In this document: piece by piece, positions 8,901-19,817 of the stretch
Layout of the letters: each line of letters starts with the position of its first letter
Numbering within the stretch: position 1 is the first letter of the stretch
Source of the DNA: Globisporangium splendens
Lineage: Eukaryota > Oomycota > Peronosporomycetes > Pythiales > Pythiaceae
DNA length: 23,050 bases
Assembly (NCBI GenBank): GCA_006386115.1
Contig: VFIW01000190.1
Coordinates: 1-23,050 of the forward strand
Direction: 5' to 3'
Notes under the pieces: model-generated
What the model saw: the letters and a program-made list of their open reading frames with translations, nothing else
The model's database searches: none
What the model was told of the DNA's origin: nothing
Made by a program: the position numbers and the translations under genes

Positions 8901-11900
8901 ATATGGTTCGTACCATGGTTGAGAATAATGAGAACTCGGTAAGCGACAAAGATGACCAAGGAAGAACACCGCTGTTCGAAGCCGCATCCCGTGGCCATAC
9001 AGATATCGTTCGTGCATTACTCGATAGCGGTGCTTCAGTGAGCGAGTACGATGAAGATCACCGAACTGCTCTACATGGCGCGTCGGCAGCTGCGGCTCAA
9101 ATACTTATTGCCAAAGGTGCGTCCGTCAATATCGTGGACGTATTTGGTTCGTCACCTTTGCACGCGGCAATTGAAAGAGGTGATTTGGAGATGGTGAATG
9201 TGCTCATTCAGAGCAATGTCAGTGTAAACCACGCAAGTCCTGGGACAGAAGCACCAGTCTCTCTTGCAGGACGTCTTGGCCAGATGAGCATTTTTAAAGA
9301 GCTCATTGAAGCTGGAGCATCTGTGAACGTTCGTGACGCAAACGGGGACACACTCTTGATCTCAGTTGCACGATGGGGCTATACCGATGGCGTTCAATTG
9401 CTGATGCTAGTCGAAGGGCGAAACTTGCTCGAAAACAATGCACTCGTTGTCGACACATTGAAAAGGGTGGCTGAGATGTGTGCCTCATCACCCAATGAGT
9501 TTGCTGTGTTGTTCACACGCCTTATTAGGCGTCTGAATGGCACACATTCCCAAATCCAGTTGTTCCGGAACACCCAAGTCCTTCAAGGTGAAATTATGAC
9601 ATTCGGAAATATTGTATTTGGCGTTTGCAGACTTTTCCTCCAATGCCTGACGTACCAGAGTCCACTTTCACGATTCATTCGCAATCGGGTCGTTTCATTA
9701 AAAGTTCGAGATTTTCACGAAGAGCTTGATCATTTTGTTGGCGCATTCGACGTGAACAAGACTGCAGAAGCCTGGAGTACACAGTGGGAAGAAGACATTC
9801 GTATTCAAGTGGACAGATTTCTGGAAATCCTTCGCTTTGACGGTTCCATTGCCAGCGGGATTCAGTACGACAAGGAAACAGCTGAGAGTGCTATTCTTCT
9901 ACAATACGAGCTGATGAAGTGTGCTGGCACCGCCTATTCATTTTTCGAGCGTCCATCGGAACAAGTGCTGAACCAGTTATTGGAAGTGTGCAAATGCGAA
10001 CGGCCAAGCATCCCCGAGTGGTTCATTCCTTGCGACGATGTCGAGTTTGAGAAATGGAATGCCATTGAAGGTGGAGAGAATCCCACCAGATTTCATGGCA
10101 AATGGATGAACACAAGCGTTACGATTACCACATCGACGCTCGCATCGGATGAGTTCGAACAACGAGCATCGCAGTGGTACCAGCTGAATCATTCACATGT
10201 TTCGGCTCTTTACGGAGCATGCCACGTTGGACCGACGCGGTTTACAGTCTGCGAGTACACTCCAAATGGTACACTACTCGATTTTTTGGGGCTTGCAGAT
10301 AACCGCCATCTGACCTGGAGTAAGCTGTACGAGGCATTCCTTGGACTACATTATCTTCACGCGCGCAATTACATTTATGGTGATCTTCGATGCCAAGATA
10401 TCGTGATTGGCTTCGACACCAAAGCGAAAATAGGTGGTTTCGATCAAAACAACACACACAAGCCGTACCTCAATCGCGTGAGTCCCCCAGAAGTTTTGCG
10501 AGGAGAAAAGTTTTCCCTCGCATCAGATATCTACGCATTCGGAATGTGCATTTTGGAAGCTGTAACTTTGAGAAACCCGTGGAAGGAAAAGAGTCACGAA
10601 TCGGTCTACGAGGACGTGGTGAATGGACGGCTTCCCGATCGCCCTCAAGAGTTGAATGATGCGCAGTGGAGTTTGATTTTGGAGATGTGCGCTTTGGAGC
10701 GAAGGGATCGAGTGAGCAGCGTGTATGTTCTGTACAAGCTAAGAAATTTCGCCCGCAGAAGCGAACAACATGTGTCATGCCGCAGCTCAAAGGTAAGAAC
10801 TTCAACATGCTAATATGTACAGTGTTGACGACAATGGTTTTCATTTGTACCCTGCTGTAACAAACGGATGTAGGAAGAAAACATCAAACTTGAAGATTGG
10901 TTTTGCCCACAGCTTGGATCTTCGATCTTATCTGCAGTTCACCGCGTGGTATCAGCATGCGAGCCGTTTCCTGAAATGCTGTGGCTGCATCAAGTGCTGC
11001 CGGACGCTTTGCATTACATATTTGAGCGCCTTGTTCAAATGCGCAAAGTTCCTAGCGATGTTGAAGTCGACAAATTTTGCGACCTGATTTCGAGAGTCGA
11101 AAGGTTGGTGAAGGGGGCAGTTTCTGAACAATCCATCCACCGGCATACGAAAAGTCTACAAGTAGCCAAGTCTCATTATTTGGTTTTCGCTGAACTGGAG
11201 ACGATTTTGGATATGCTGAAGGTACCCGAAACTGACCCGATTCGCGCTTGGGAGAAACAAAGTAAAGTTGACATTTGGAACCATTTGTTGCAAAACACTG
11301 ACACCAGGTTGAACGATCCAGAATTGCATGAAATAACGAGTGATCGAGAAGCTGTGTCGTTAGTTCGTGATGAGCAATCAAGAAATCCATGGGACTTCAC
11401 TTCAATTACGAGCGTGCCGACTCAAACAGATAGTGGTCAAGTAATTCAGACTCCTCCCTCGTGGTATTTGCCTTTGCAAGAAGTCCAGATCAAAAAATTA
11501 ACGTCGTTGGTGTAGGCACGTTTGGAAAAGTGTATAAAGATATTTGGCTGGACTCTCCGGTTGTGGTGAAGTTCATGGGGTACGAAGGCGACACGTACAC
11601 GATTTCCAACGAGCTCTTCCTTCACGAAGTACGAGTGTGGCATCGACTGAAGAAGCACCCGCACATTGTGGAGCTGTATGGTGCCTGCCACGTCGACAAG
11701 CGTTATTTTGTGTGTGAATACGCTTCGAATGGGGATTTGCGAGACTATTTGAAGCGAGCTGGAAACGACCATTTGGTTTGGGATAAACTCTACGAGATCG
11801 CGCTCGGACTTGCGTACATGCATGGGTTGAGCGTCGTGCACAACGATCTCAAGTGCGACAACGTGCTCGTGGGTATGGATGGGAAGGCGAAGCTCATTGA

Positions 11901-12323
11901 CTTTGGGCTGAGCGCGATCGTCGGCGACTCTGAAATCATGGTCGAGATGAAGTACATGGGCGCTGTTCATTGGAAATCGCCCGAGTATCTGGCTGGTGGG
12001 CGACCGTCGTTTGCCTCCGACGTGTATTCGTTTGCAATGTGCATCCTTGGAAGCAGTCACGGGCGACATTCCGTGGGGGAGCAACATGCTTGTGCTGTCG
12101 TCAAATTTCGTGTGCAAAAGGGAGCATTCCAACGCGACCTGGAACGATGAACGACAAGCAGTGGAACCTGATTGAGTTGATGACAAAGCAGAATCCGTCC
12201 GAACGAGTGAGGATGACGTTTGTCGTGGACAAGCTGTTCGAGATCTCAGAAGCGGAAAAGAGTCGTGCTGATGCTGGTCCAAGTGTCCCGGGAGTCCAAT
12301 CGTCTTTTTGCTGTCCTTGCTGA
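5910..12323 (+). CDS. Gene A: giant multi-kinase ankyrin protein (TKL family), three exons
   Basis: Predicted exons are 5910-6020, 6101-10792 and 10874-12323, about 2,080 residues. Domains in order: a short acidic N-terminus; helical module (6125-6475); kinase K1 (6677-7490) with Lys at 6785, HND at 7070-7078, DFG at 7130 and SPE, but no glycine-rich loop; K2 (7667-8460) with Lys and HND but DFG changed to GFA (8102), so a probable pseudokinase; an acidic Gly/Asp/Ser/Pro linker in which an SPG-D-QPSV motif occurs twice; about five ankyrin repeats (8857-9400); helical module (9445-9850); K3 (10019-10780), with the VAIK lysine lost, HRD as YGD and DFG as GGF, a clear pseudokinase; helical module (10895-11245); and K4 (11460-12270), with GVGTFGKVY, Lys, HND and DFG all present. 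HND instead of HRD is a non-RD state, suggesting activity without activation-loop phosphorylation. Serine/threonine specificity is expected for TKL. No signal peptide or membrane segment is seen, so it is likely cytoplasmic. Four single-base indels disrupt K4. The extreme C-terminus ends in a cysteine-rich CCPC. Start, splice sites and one-gene status are inference; K1-K3 could be a separate product ending at 10813 if intron 2 is retained. Confidence 0.8.
6021..6100 (+). other. Predicted intron A1 (80 nt)
   Basis: Donor GTACGA, branch-like CTGAC at 6072-6076 and acceptor TTTTAG at 6100. Splicing is phase 0 and joins a 37-residue exon starting at the ATG at 5910 to the long open frame at 6101. 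Without splicing, the upstream frame stops at 6104. The alternative is that translation begins at the ATG at 6101 and the upstream exon is untranslated. Confidence 0.6.
10793..10873 (+). other. Predicted intron A2 (81 nt)
   Basis: Donor GTAAGA after codon AAG, acceptor GATGTAG at 10873, phase 0. Splicing joins pseudokinase K3 directly to the next helical module. The first residues of exon 3 (EENIKLEDWFCPQLGSS) align with the unspliced equivalent in gene B (IEMYLFPELGSS, about 18418). Retention would stop translation at 10813. Confidence 0.8.
11458..12323 (+). pseudogene. K4 kinase segment of gene A, broken by four single-base indels
   Basis: This is the last domain of gene A, listed separately because its frame is broken. 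Compared with K7 in gene B, one base is missing at the A6 run 11492-11497, one G is extra at 12049-12050, one base is missing near 12092, and one G is missing at 12120-12122. Between breaks the sequence is a well-preserved kinase: GVGTFGKVY, VVVK, HNDLKCDN (gat at 11845), DFG (11899), SPEYL and the C-lobe block WNLIELMTKQNPSERVRM. There are no internal stop substitutions. It may be a young pseudogene or a working domain in a poorly corrected part of the assembly; I favour the latter slightly. Confidence 0.7.
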
Positions 12324-12911
12324 GCACCAGTGCGACCATGTCTACAGATCAAAATCTTCAGTTTTGAATATTGAATGACTCTGCAAGTGAGAGATGGATA
12401 TTCTATTGAACTTATGATCTACATACAGTTTAAGAATTCCTGAGTCTCATTAACACTGCTGACAGAGAGGTATTGAATAGAGACCAATGCCTCCTTCCTT
12501 GACCGGCAGGTAGATCATGGAGGGATGAGCATGGTATGTTCTCAGGTTCTAATATCGCCAGTCCATCCCCAATCAGTGGGATTCGAAAACCTCAAGTAAA
12601 TTTGGTCTGAAAAATACGTATTTTGTGATATAAAACCGACATTTATTGAATGGAATAATTGTATTCATGCTCCCTATTTTTGAATAATAAAAACTAATTA
12701 ACCTATTTCTCAACATTGGATTCTTTTGATAAACTCGTAATAAAACCGAAAGAATTTTCGCACCGATTGGATCCTTCGAAAAATCGTGCAGCTGCGAGAT
12801 TTGATCTTGTTCAACTTCCTGTCCAGTGAAGAAAAAAACGAGTACGAGACCTGCACAACAAAAGACAGAAAAAAAGCAGCCGACGACGAACAGGATCTCC
12901 TCGAAGCCGCG
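12324..12911 (+). other. Intergenic region between genes A and B, including a possible 5' extension of gene B
   Basis: 12324-12743 is AT-rich, with stops in all frames and nothing recognised. From 12744 a frame continuous with gene B is open (starting NRKNFRTDWIL) but has no ATG until 12912. Either the start is at 12912, or an upstream exon was missed, or the 5' part of the gene has been lost. Possible acceptors exist (GTGCAG at about 12790), but no donor at the usual 80-nt distance convinced me. Confidence 0.5.
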
Positions 12912-15900
12912 ATGAACGAAGAAATTGAGCACATCGGCAGCCATCGTGTGTCGACGGCGACATGCGTTCAGGCTCGCGAACCACCAGCTCATTTGTTCCA
13001 TTCGTTGGGTGTGACCATTGATGCGGACGAAGGGTTTCTTAGAGAAGGCACCATGGGACCGGTGTACAGAGGAACATGGATGGAAACCGCTGTTGCCGTC
13101 AAATTAATACGCGATGACCAAGACCTCGACCCAATCCACCATTCGTTGTTTTTGCGCGAGGTGACATTATGGTATCGGCTGCGACACCCTCACATCCTTA
13201 CGCTCTTTGGAGCCTGTCACATCGATACGCGATACATCGTCAGCGAATACGCATCCAACGGGACCTTGCGTGAATACCTCGCGCAACACAACGATGACCA
13301 ATCGGCGTGGAAGATGCTCTACGAGCTATCGCTTGCGGTTCAATATTTGCACAGTCGGAATATCGTCCACAACGATCTCCGATGCGACAATGTGCTGGTT
13401 GGTGGTGACGGGAAAGCCAAGCTCACAGGCTTCGGCTTGGCCTCGAATATCAACGAGGCGGAGATTGTGGTCGACTCGAAGCACATTCGCGAAGCGGAAC
13501 GATGGCGGAAGTCTCCTGAGTATCTTGCGAGTGGGATAGCGTCGTTCGAGTCCGACATTTACTCGCTTGGAATGTGCATTTTGGAAGTGCTGATTGGGGA
13601 TGTTCCAAAAAGACCACACGGTGCCGAAGACTCCGTTCTTTTCCAAGTTGGAAAAGAACAAATCCCAAATCGGAAACGTCTAAAGAAAAACGAAATGCTG
13701 ATTACCAAGCCGCAGTGGCAACTTGTTCGAAAGTTGACTGCTTCAATTCCATCTCAGCGAGCCCGTATTTCACAAATTACCCTCAAGCTAGCCCAGATTG
13801 TTCGACAAGCGATTACAGCAAAATCGAGCAATGGTGTTGACAAATCAATACTCGAAAGCTCAGTTTTGGTGACTCCAGAACGAACAGCGACTATAGTCAC
13901 TTGCAAGGTAAGTAGGAAAGAATTAGTGGCATTTATACATCATTACACTATATATCATGTAAATGACAAATCTGTGTATGTTCATTAGAGTCTCGCGCTT
14001 CAATCACACGCAGTGAAAACGGCTGACAGAGCTAGAACAACTCTATCATATGCTGCTGAAGACGGGGACTTGGAAATGTGCGCGTTTCTCATCGAACGTG
14101 GAGTATCAGTTGATGTGTTTGACTCGGCTGGACGAGATCCGCTTTCTTATGCTGCTGGTAATGGTCACACAAGCGTTTGCGAGTTACTATTGAAGCGAGG
14201 ATATACAGGGAGAGCAGCGTTGTTATATACTGCCCACGTAGGACACATGAATGCTGTGCGAGAGCTGATCAAGTTAGGTGCAATTGGGAACGAGAAGGAC
14301 AGAGACGGAGAAACAGCTGCGGGAATGAATACTCAGTACGGTCACACACGCATTGCAAAAGACCTGAAACAAATACGTCCAACTACACACCATCCGTGGC
14401 CTAACAAAGAGTCCTCACTGCAGGGTAAGGAGCAGACCGGTCATTCCCGTTCAACTGAGCATGCAGAGCCAGTCGAAGGCGCAACAGCGGTCCAACAGGA
14501 AGATACAATGCCGATGGAGAACAGAGCCATGAAACCTGGTGATTTGCTCCACGCAGCAGAATCAGGAGACACAAAAGGCGTCCGTCAGAGTCTAGCGCGT
14601 GGATCTGAGGTCGACGACTTTGAGGAAGGTAGTTGGACGGAGCTTTTTTGGGCAGCGGACAGAGGTGATATTGGCCACCTGCGATTGCTGCTCAACTCCG
14701 GGGCATCTGTAAACAAAAGAGACCAATGGGCCAGGACGGCTTTGTTTTGTGGCGCTCGCAATGGACACGTGGAAACTGTTCGAATGCTGGTCGAGTCGGG
14801 TGCATTCGTAAATGAGAAGGACAATGATGGCGCGACATCGTTGCACATCACATCTCAAAATGGCCATGTTGAAGTGGTGAGTGTGCTATTGAAGAATGGT
14901 GCAGGCGTGGACTTGGCGAACAATAATGGCTGGACATCCTTGATGGTTGCTTCGTTCAATGGCCATGTTGAAGTGGTGAGTGAGCTGTTGAAGAATGGCG
15001 CAAGCGTGGACATAGCCAACAAGTATGGCACGGCATCGTTGCACATCGCATCTCAAAATGGTCACATTGAAGTGGTGAGTGAGCTATTGAAGAATGGTGC
15101 AAGCGTGGACTTGGCGAACAATAATGGCACGACATCGTTGCACATCGCATCTCAAAATGGTCACGTTGAAGTGGTGAGTGAGCTATTGAGGAATGGTGCA
15201 AGCGTGGACATAGCCGACAAATATGGCACGACATCGTTGCACATCGCATCTCAAAATGGTCACGTTGAAGTGGTGAGTGAGCTATTGAAGAATGGTGCAA
15301 GCGTGGACATGGCCAACTACGATGGTGCGATATCGCTGCACTTCGCTTCCGACAATGGTCACGTTGAAGTGGTGAGTGAGCTATTGAGGAATGGTGCAAG
15401 CGTGGACTTGGCGAACAATAATGAGTGGACATCCTTGATGGTTGCTTCGTTCAATGGCCATGTTGAAGTGGTGAGTGAGCTATTGAAGAATGGTGCAAGC
15501 GTGGACTTGGCGAACAATAATGGCACGACATCGTTGCACATCGCATCTCAAAATGGTCACGTTGAAGTGGTGAGTGAGCTATTGAAGAATGGTGCAAGCG
15601 TGGACATGGCCAACTACGATGGAGAGATATCGCTGCACTTCGCTTCCGACAATGGCCACGTTGAAGTGGTGAGTGAGCTATTGAAGAATGGTGCAAGCGT
15701 GGACTTGGCGAACAATAATGAGTGGACATCCTTGATGGTTGCTTCGTTCAATGGCCATGTTGAAGTGGTGAGTGAGCTATTGAAAGATGGTGCAAGCGTG
15801 GACTTGGCGAACAATAATGGCACGACATCGTTGCACATCGCATCTCAAAATGGTCACGTTGAAGTGGTGAGTGAGCTATTGAAGAATGGTGCAAGCGTGG

Positions 15901-18900
15901 ACATGGCCAACTACGATGGAGGATATCGCTGCACTTCGCTTCCGACAATGGCCACGTTGAAGTGGTGAGTGAGCTATTGAAGACATGGTGCAAGCGTGGA
16001 CTTGGCGAACAATAATGAGTGGACATCCTTGATGGTTGCTTCGTTCAATGGCCATGTTGAAGTGGTGAGTGAGCTATTGAAGAATGGTGCAAGCGTGGAC
16101 ATTGGCGAACCAATTTTGGCTCGACATCGTTGCACATCGCTTCCAAAATGGTCACGTTGAAGTGGTGAGTGAGCTATTGAAGAATGGTGCAAGTGTCGAC
16201 ATGGCCAATAATTATGGCGTGACATCGTTGTACAACGCTTCTCAGAATGGCCAAGTTGAAGTTGTGAGTGAGCTATTGAAGAATGGTGGAAGCGTGAACA
16301 TGGCCGACAATAATGGCGCGACATCGTTGATGGTTGCTTCCCAAAATGGCCACGTTGAAGTTGTGAGTGAGCTATTGAAGAATGGTGCAAGCGTGGACAT
16401 GGCCACCAATAATGGCGCGTCATCGTTGTACATCGCTTCCCAAAATGGCCACGTTGAAGTGGTGAGTGAGCTATTGAAGAAGGGTGCGAGTTCGGGCGTT
16501 GTCAAACCAAAAGGTTTGACGCCGTTGCAAGTTGCGGCTCGAAATGGTCACGTGAAAGTTGTCGAGATGCTTTTTCCAAGCTCCGTAGGTATGGGTGATT
16601 CGTGTGCCGAAACGAGAATGGCTCTACATCTTGCAGCACGAGAAGGACACGATATGGTCGTCGATGTGTTTTTGACGAAAGGAGTATTGCCCGACACAAG
16701 AGACGAAGAAGGAAACACACCACTCATATCGGCTTGTCGAAACGGTCACTGGCAAGCTGCGCAACGGCTACTACAAAGCAACGCTTCTCTCTCTGCAATC
16801 AACAAAACTGGCGAGTCGGCTTTGCTTGCAGCTGCTTCGGCAGGATCTATCGAGTTTACAACTGCACTCATCCAAGCGGGAGCATCTCCTCACGTCCGTG
16901 CTACTAATGGAGACACGATTCTGGTTAGTGCTGCCAAGAGGAATTTGAAGGACATGGTGAACCAACTGCTCGAGGCTGGGTATTTGACACCTCTCGTCGC
17001 ACCAGAATCCGGTGTGTCTCTGCTTGAAGGAACACTGCAAACGCTGCGAGAATACAGTGAGAACGTTTACGAGTTTGAAGCACTGTGGGGAAGCGTTGCA
17101 GACCGACTCACACGACTTTTCAAGCAACTTGAGACTGAAGACGATGTGCATCGAGATATGCTCCATCAGTGCGTCATGGTCATATTCCGGTTCATCAGAG
17201 TGAAAGCGCTGTGTGAGAACAGGAGCATCTGCTCGCGTCTTGTCGTCACCCGTAATATCGTGAGTCGCCTTCACGATTTTCACACTGAAATTTCATTCTT
17301 ACAGCAAAAAATCAAGTCCACTGCAACCGATGAGGCATCGCAACAATGGACAGTCAAATGGGAAAGTGACGAGACTGATTTGATGTCCGCATTCCAGGAA
17401 GCCATCAACACCGACACGAGTCTCTCCCTTCGCGAGCTCGACGAGTCCGAACGAGTCGAAGCAGTGACTCTCCTTCAACACGAGTTAAAAGTGCATAGCG
17501 ATAAATACACTCCTGAAATGCTGCAGCTCTTGGAGCGCGCCTTGTGTCAAGTGTCACAAAAATCCGCCTCAGATGAAAACGACGACGGTCCGGATTGGTT
17601 CATACCTCCTCATGAGCTCGATATTCTTCAAGTTGAAAGCAAGTCGAGTCCACGCGAACATCGCGCAAATCACGCGACTTCTGCTCAGTGGCTAAACTCT
17701 ATGGTCAAAGTGAGTGAGTTTCGGGTGGACCAAGCCAAGTTCATTGACGCTGTGGATCGGTGGGTGTTTTTGAGTCACCCGAACGTGGTGAAGCTGTTCG
17801 GAGCGACTCATCTGCAATACCCGTACACAGCCGCATTTGAGAACGCAACCCATACCAATCTGCTTGACTACTTGCGAGTGGACGGAAATCGACAGTTCCT
17901 GTGGCAGAAGCTCCACGAAGTTGCGCTTGGACTCAAGTACCTGCACGACCGCGGGATTATCCTGGAGTACTTAAATTGTGAGCACGTATGGGTTGGAACT
18001 GACGGCACAGCGAAGATCAGTGGATTTGGAATCGGAATGCAGGAGAACTCGGAAGGAATCGAAGGAGTCCGTTGGCGGTCGCCCGAGGCTCTACGTGGCG
18101 GCAAGACCTCAGTTATGTCCAATGTTTACTCGCTTGCTGTATTCATCTACGAATCAATGACTGGAGAAGTGCCCTGGATCAATGAAAAAGATAGAAACGT
18201 TGCTGCAATGGTGAAAGGAGGCTACCGTCCAGAAATACCAGACAAGTGTGGGAAGACTGTGATTGGGCTGACGAATCGAATGTGGTGTGCGGACCCAACG
18301 AGAAGAATGAATCTGGCGACTGTGATCGAGCATCTAAAACAAATAGGAGAGTTGAGATTGCAGCGTGAGAATGCGTCGGCTGGTCTACCGGTCATGACAA
18401 GTCATCGAGTTGATATTGAGATGTATCTATTTCCCGAACTCGGCTCCTCTTTGCCGAAGGCTTTGGATGCGGTGGAATCCAAATGTCGATTGTGGGCTGC
18501 CTCCCAAGATTCTGTGCTGCACATCAACAAACGTTTACGCAATGTATTTGATTTGCTTCGACAACAACACAAGACGCCGAATGATTTCGCAGTCAAGAAA
18601 TTCTGTCAAGTACTTCGAAGCTTAGATCGATTCGTGCGCAAAGTTCTCAACGAAAAATCCGTGCTGCAGCGAGCCAAAAGTCAAGTCGTGGGGCTCCAAC
18701 ATGACCTGTTTCACCATGATATCGATGAAATTCTTGACATTCTCTCGATTTCAGCCAATGATGATCCCGTACATCAATGGACTGAACAACGTGCAACTCG
18801 CGACAGAGACGTCAAGAATCTGAAGAGCGTCATCAACTGCTTACAAAAGCAATCAGCGGTGGCTCAAGGGGCGGTGAAAATCCTCCGCTTTGATTCAGAA

Positions 18901-19817
18901 ATCGTGAACAAAAGATTCCAGTCAATTGACCGGAGTGCGCTTATTGCAAGTGAACCCCAACACGGGCCGTGGTTTATTCCGGCACATCAGGTTAAGTACG
19001 ATCGAGATCATTCAATCGGAATCGGTGCCTTTGGCGTCGTGTACAAAGCCACGTGGCTTGGGACGTCCGTTGTTATTAAATTCATGGGCTACGAAGCTGA
19101 TGGAGACGCGTACAACCGCGAGCTGTTTTACCACGAGTTGCAAGTGTGGTTTCCTCTCAACCATCCGCATGTGATCAGACTCTTTGGTGCGTGTCACGTT
19201 GGGAAGCGCTTTTTCGTGTGCGAGTACGCAGGAAATGGAACGCTTGATGTTTTTTTGAGAAAAGGCAACAACAGTACCAAGAAATGGCGCAAACTATACC
19301 AGGTTGCGCTCGGTTTGCAATACCTGCATTCGCTGAACATCGTCCATAACGATTTGAAGTGCGTAAATGTTTTGATCGGAGCCAATGAAGACGCGAAGAT
19401 CACGGACTTCGGGTTGAGCTGTATCCCAAACAGCGCAGAAGTGAAAATTGAAGCAAGGCAAATGGGAGCAGTCCAGTGGAAGTCGCCAGAGTATCTGCGT
19501 GGAGATCGATTGACTGTTGCATCAGACCTGTATGCGTTCGGTATGTGCATCCTGGAAGCAGTGAGTGGCAATTATCCGTGGGGCAGCATGTTAGACGCGA
19601 TAGTTCGATTCCAGGTGCGAAAAGGCAACCTTCCCCGGGCTGCGCTCGAATGTTTGGATGGCTCAGAACGCGCTCTCATTGAGATGATCTGTGCGCCGAC
19701 TCCATCGGAGCGTATCATATCTCGTCGGTCGTTGAGAAGCTGGACGAGTTCGCGAAGCTTGAGGCTGTTGCAACCAAAGCGACGGCAAACTCGCCATCCG
19801 GTGTTCCTGTATCGTAA
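12912..19817 (+). CDS. Gene B: giant pseudokinase-ankyrin-kinase protein (TKL family), two exons
   Basis: Paralogue of gene A. Exons are 12912-13907 and 13989-19817, about 2,275 residues if indels are ignored. Domains: K5 (about 13000-13810) with a glycine loop EGTMGPVY, Lys and HND (13368-13376), but DFG as GFG (13428), hence a probable pseudokinase matching K2; four ankyrins (14022-14380); a charged linker; about 23 more ankyrins (14530-17000), the central ones nearly identical; helical module (17020-17420); K6 (17596-18350), with HRD as LEY and DFG as SGF, a pseudokinase matching K3; helical module (18418-18790); and K7 (18970-19790) with GIGAFGVVY, VVIK (Lys 19078), HNDLKCVN (19345), DFG (19405) and SPEYL, which should be catalytically competent. 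Five single-base indels at 15918-16146 break the ankyrin frame. One missing base near 19717 replaces the expected C-terminus, whose matching frame stops at 19817; the uncorrected frame runs on to 19851. No signal peptide or membrane helix is seen. Ankyrins probably bind a partner protein, and only K7 is likely to phosphorylate substrates. There is no equivalent of the first helical module and K1 of gene A. Confidence 0.8.
13908..13988 (+). other. Predicted intron B1 (81 nt)
   Basis: Perfect donor GTAAGT after codon AAG, acceptor CATTAG at 13988, phase 0, joining K5 to the ankyrin block. The intron is open for 26 codons in the gene's frame and its only stop is the TAG of the acceptor itself. 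Retention would therefore give a K5-only protein of about 360 residues. Confidence 0.85.
14827..16490 (+). repeat. 99-bp tandem repeats encoding near-identical ankyrin repeats
   Basis: About 17 units of 99 bp (33 residues), each carrying the core NGHVEVVSELLKNGASVD. Most differences lie in the first ten residues of the unit and the loop after SVD. In the middle, three units form a higher-order repeat of 297 bp starting at about 15423, 15720 and 16017, alternating LMVASF, LHIASQ and LHFASD versions. Near-identity at the DNA level points to recent expansion by unequal exchange or slippage. Flanking ankyrins, before 14827 and after 16490, are diverged and older. Confidence 0.95.

Noticed and set aside
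14827..16490. CRISPR-like array because of regular repeats
   Set aside because: The repeats are contiguous, in frame and encode ankyrins; there are no unique spacers.
14585..16505. Long minus-strand open frames with repeated His/Ser/Pro peptides
   Set aside because: They are antisense shadows of the 99-bp ankyrin repeats and repeat with the same period.
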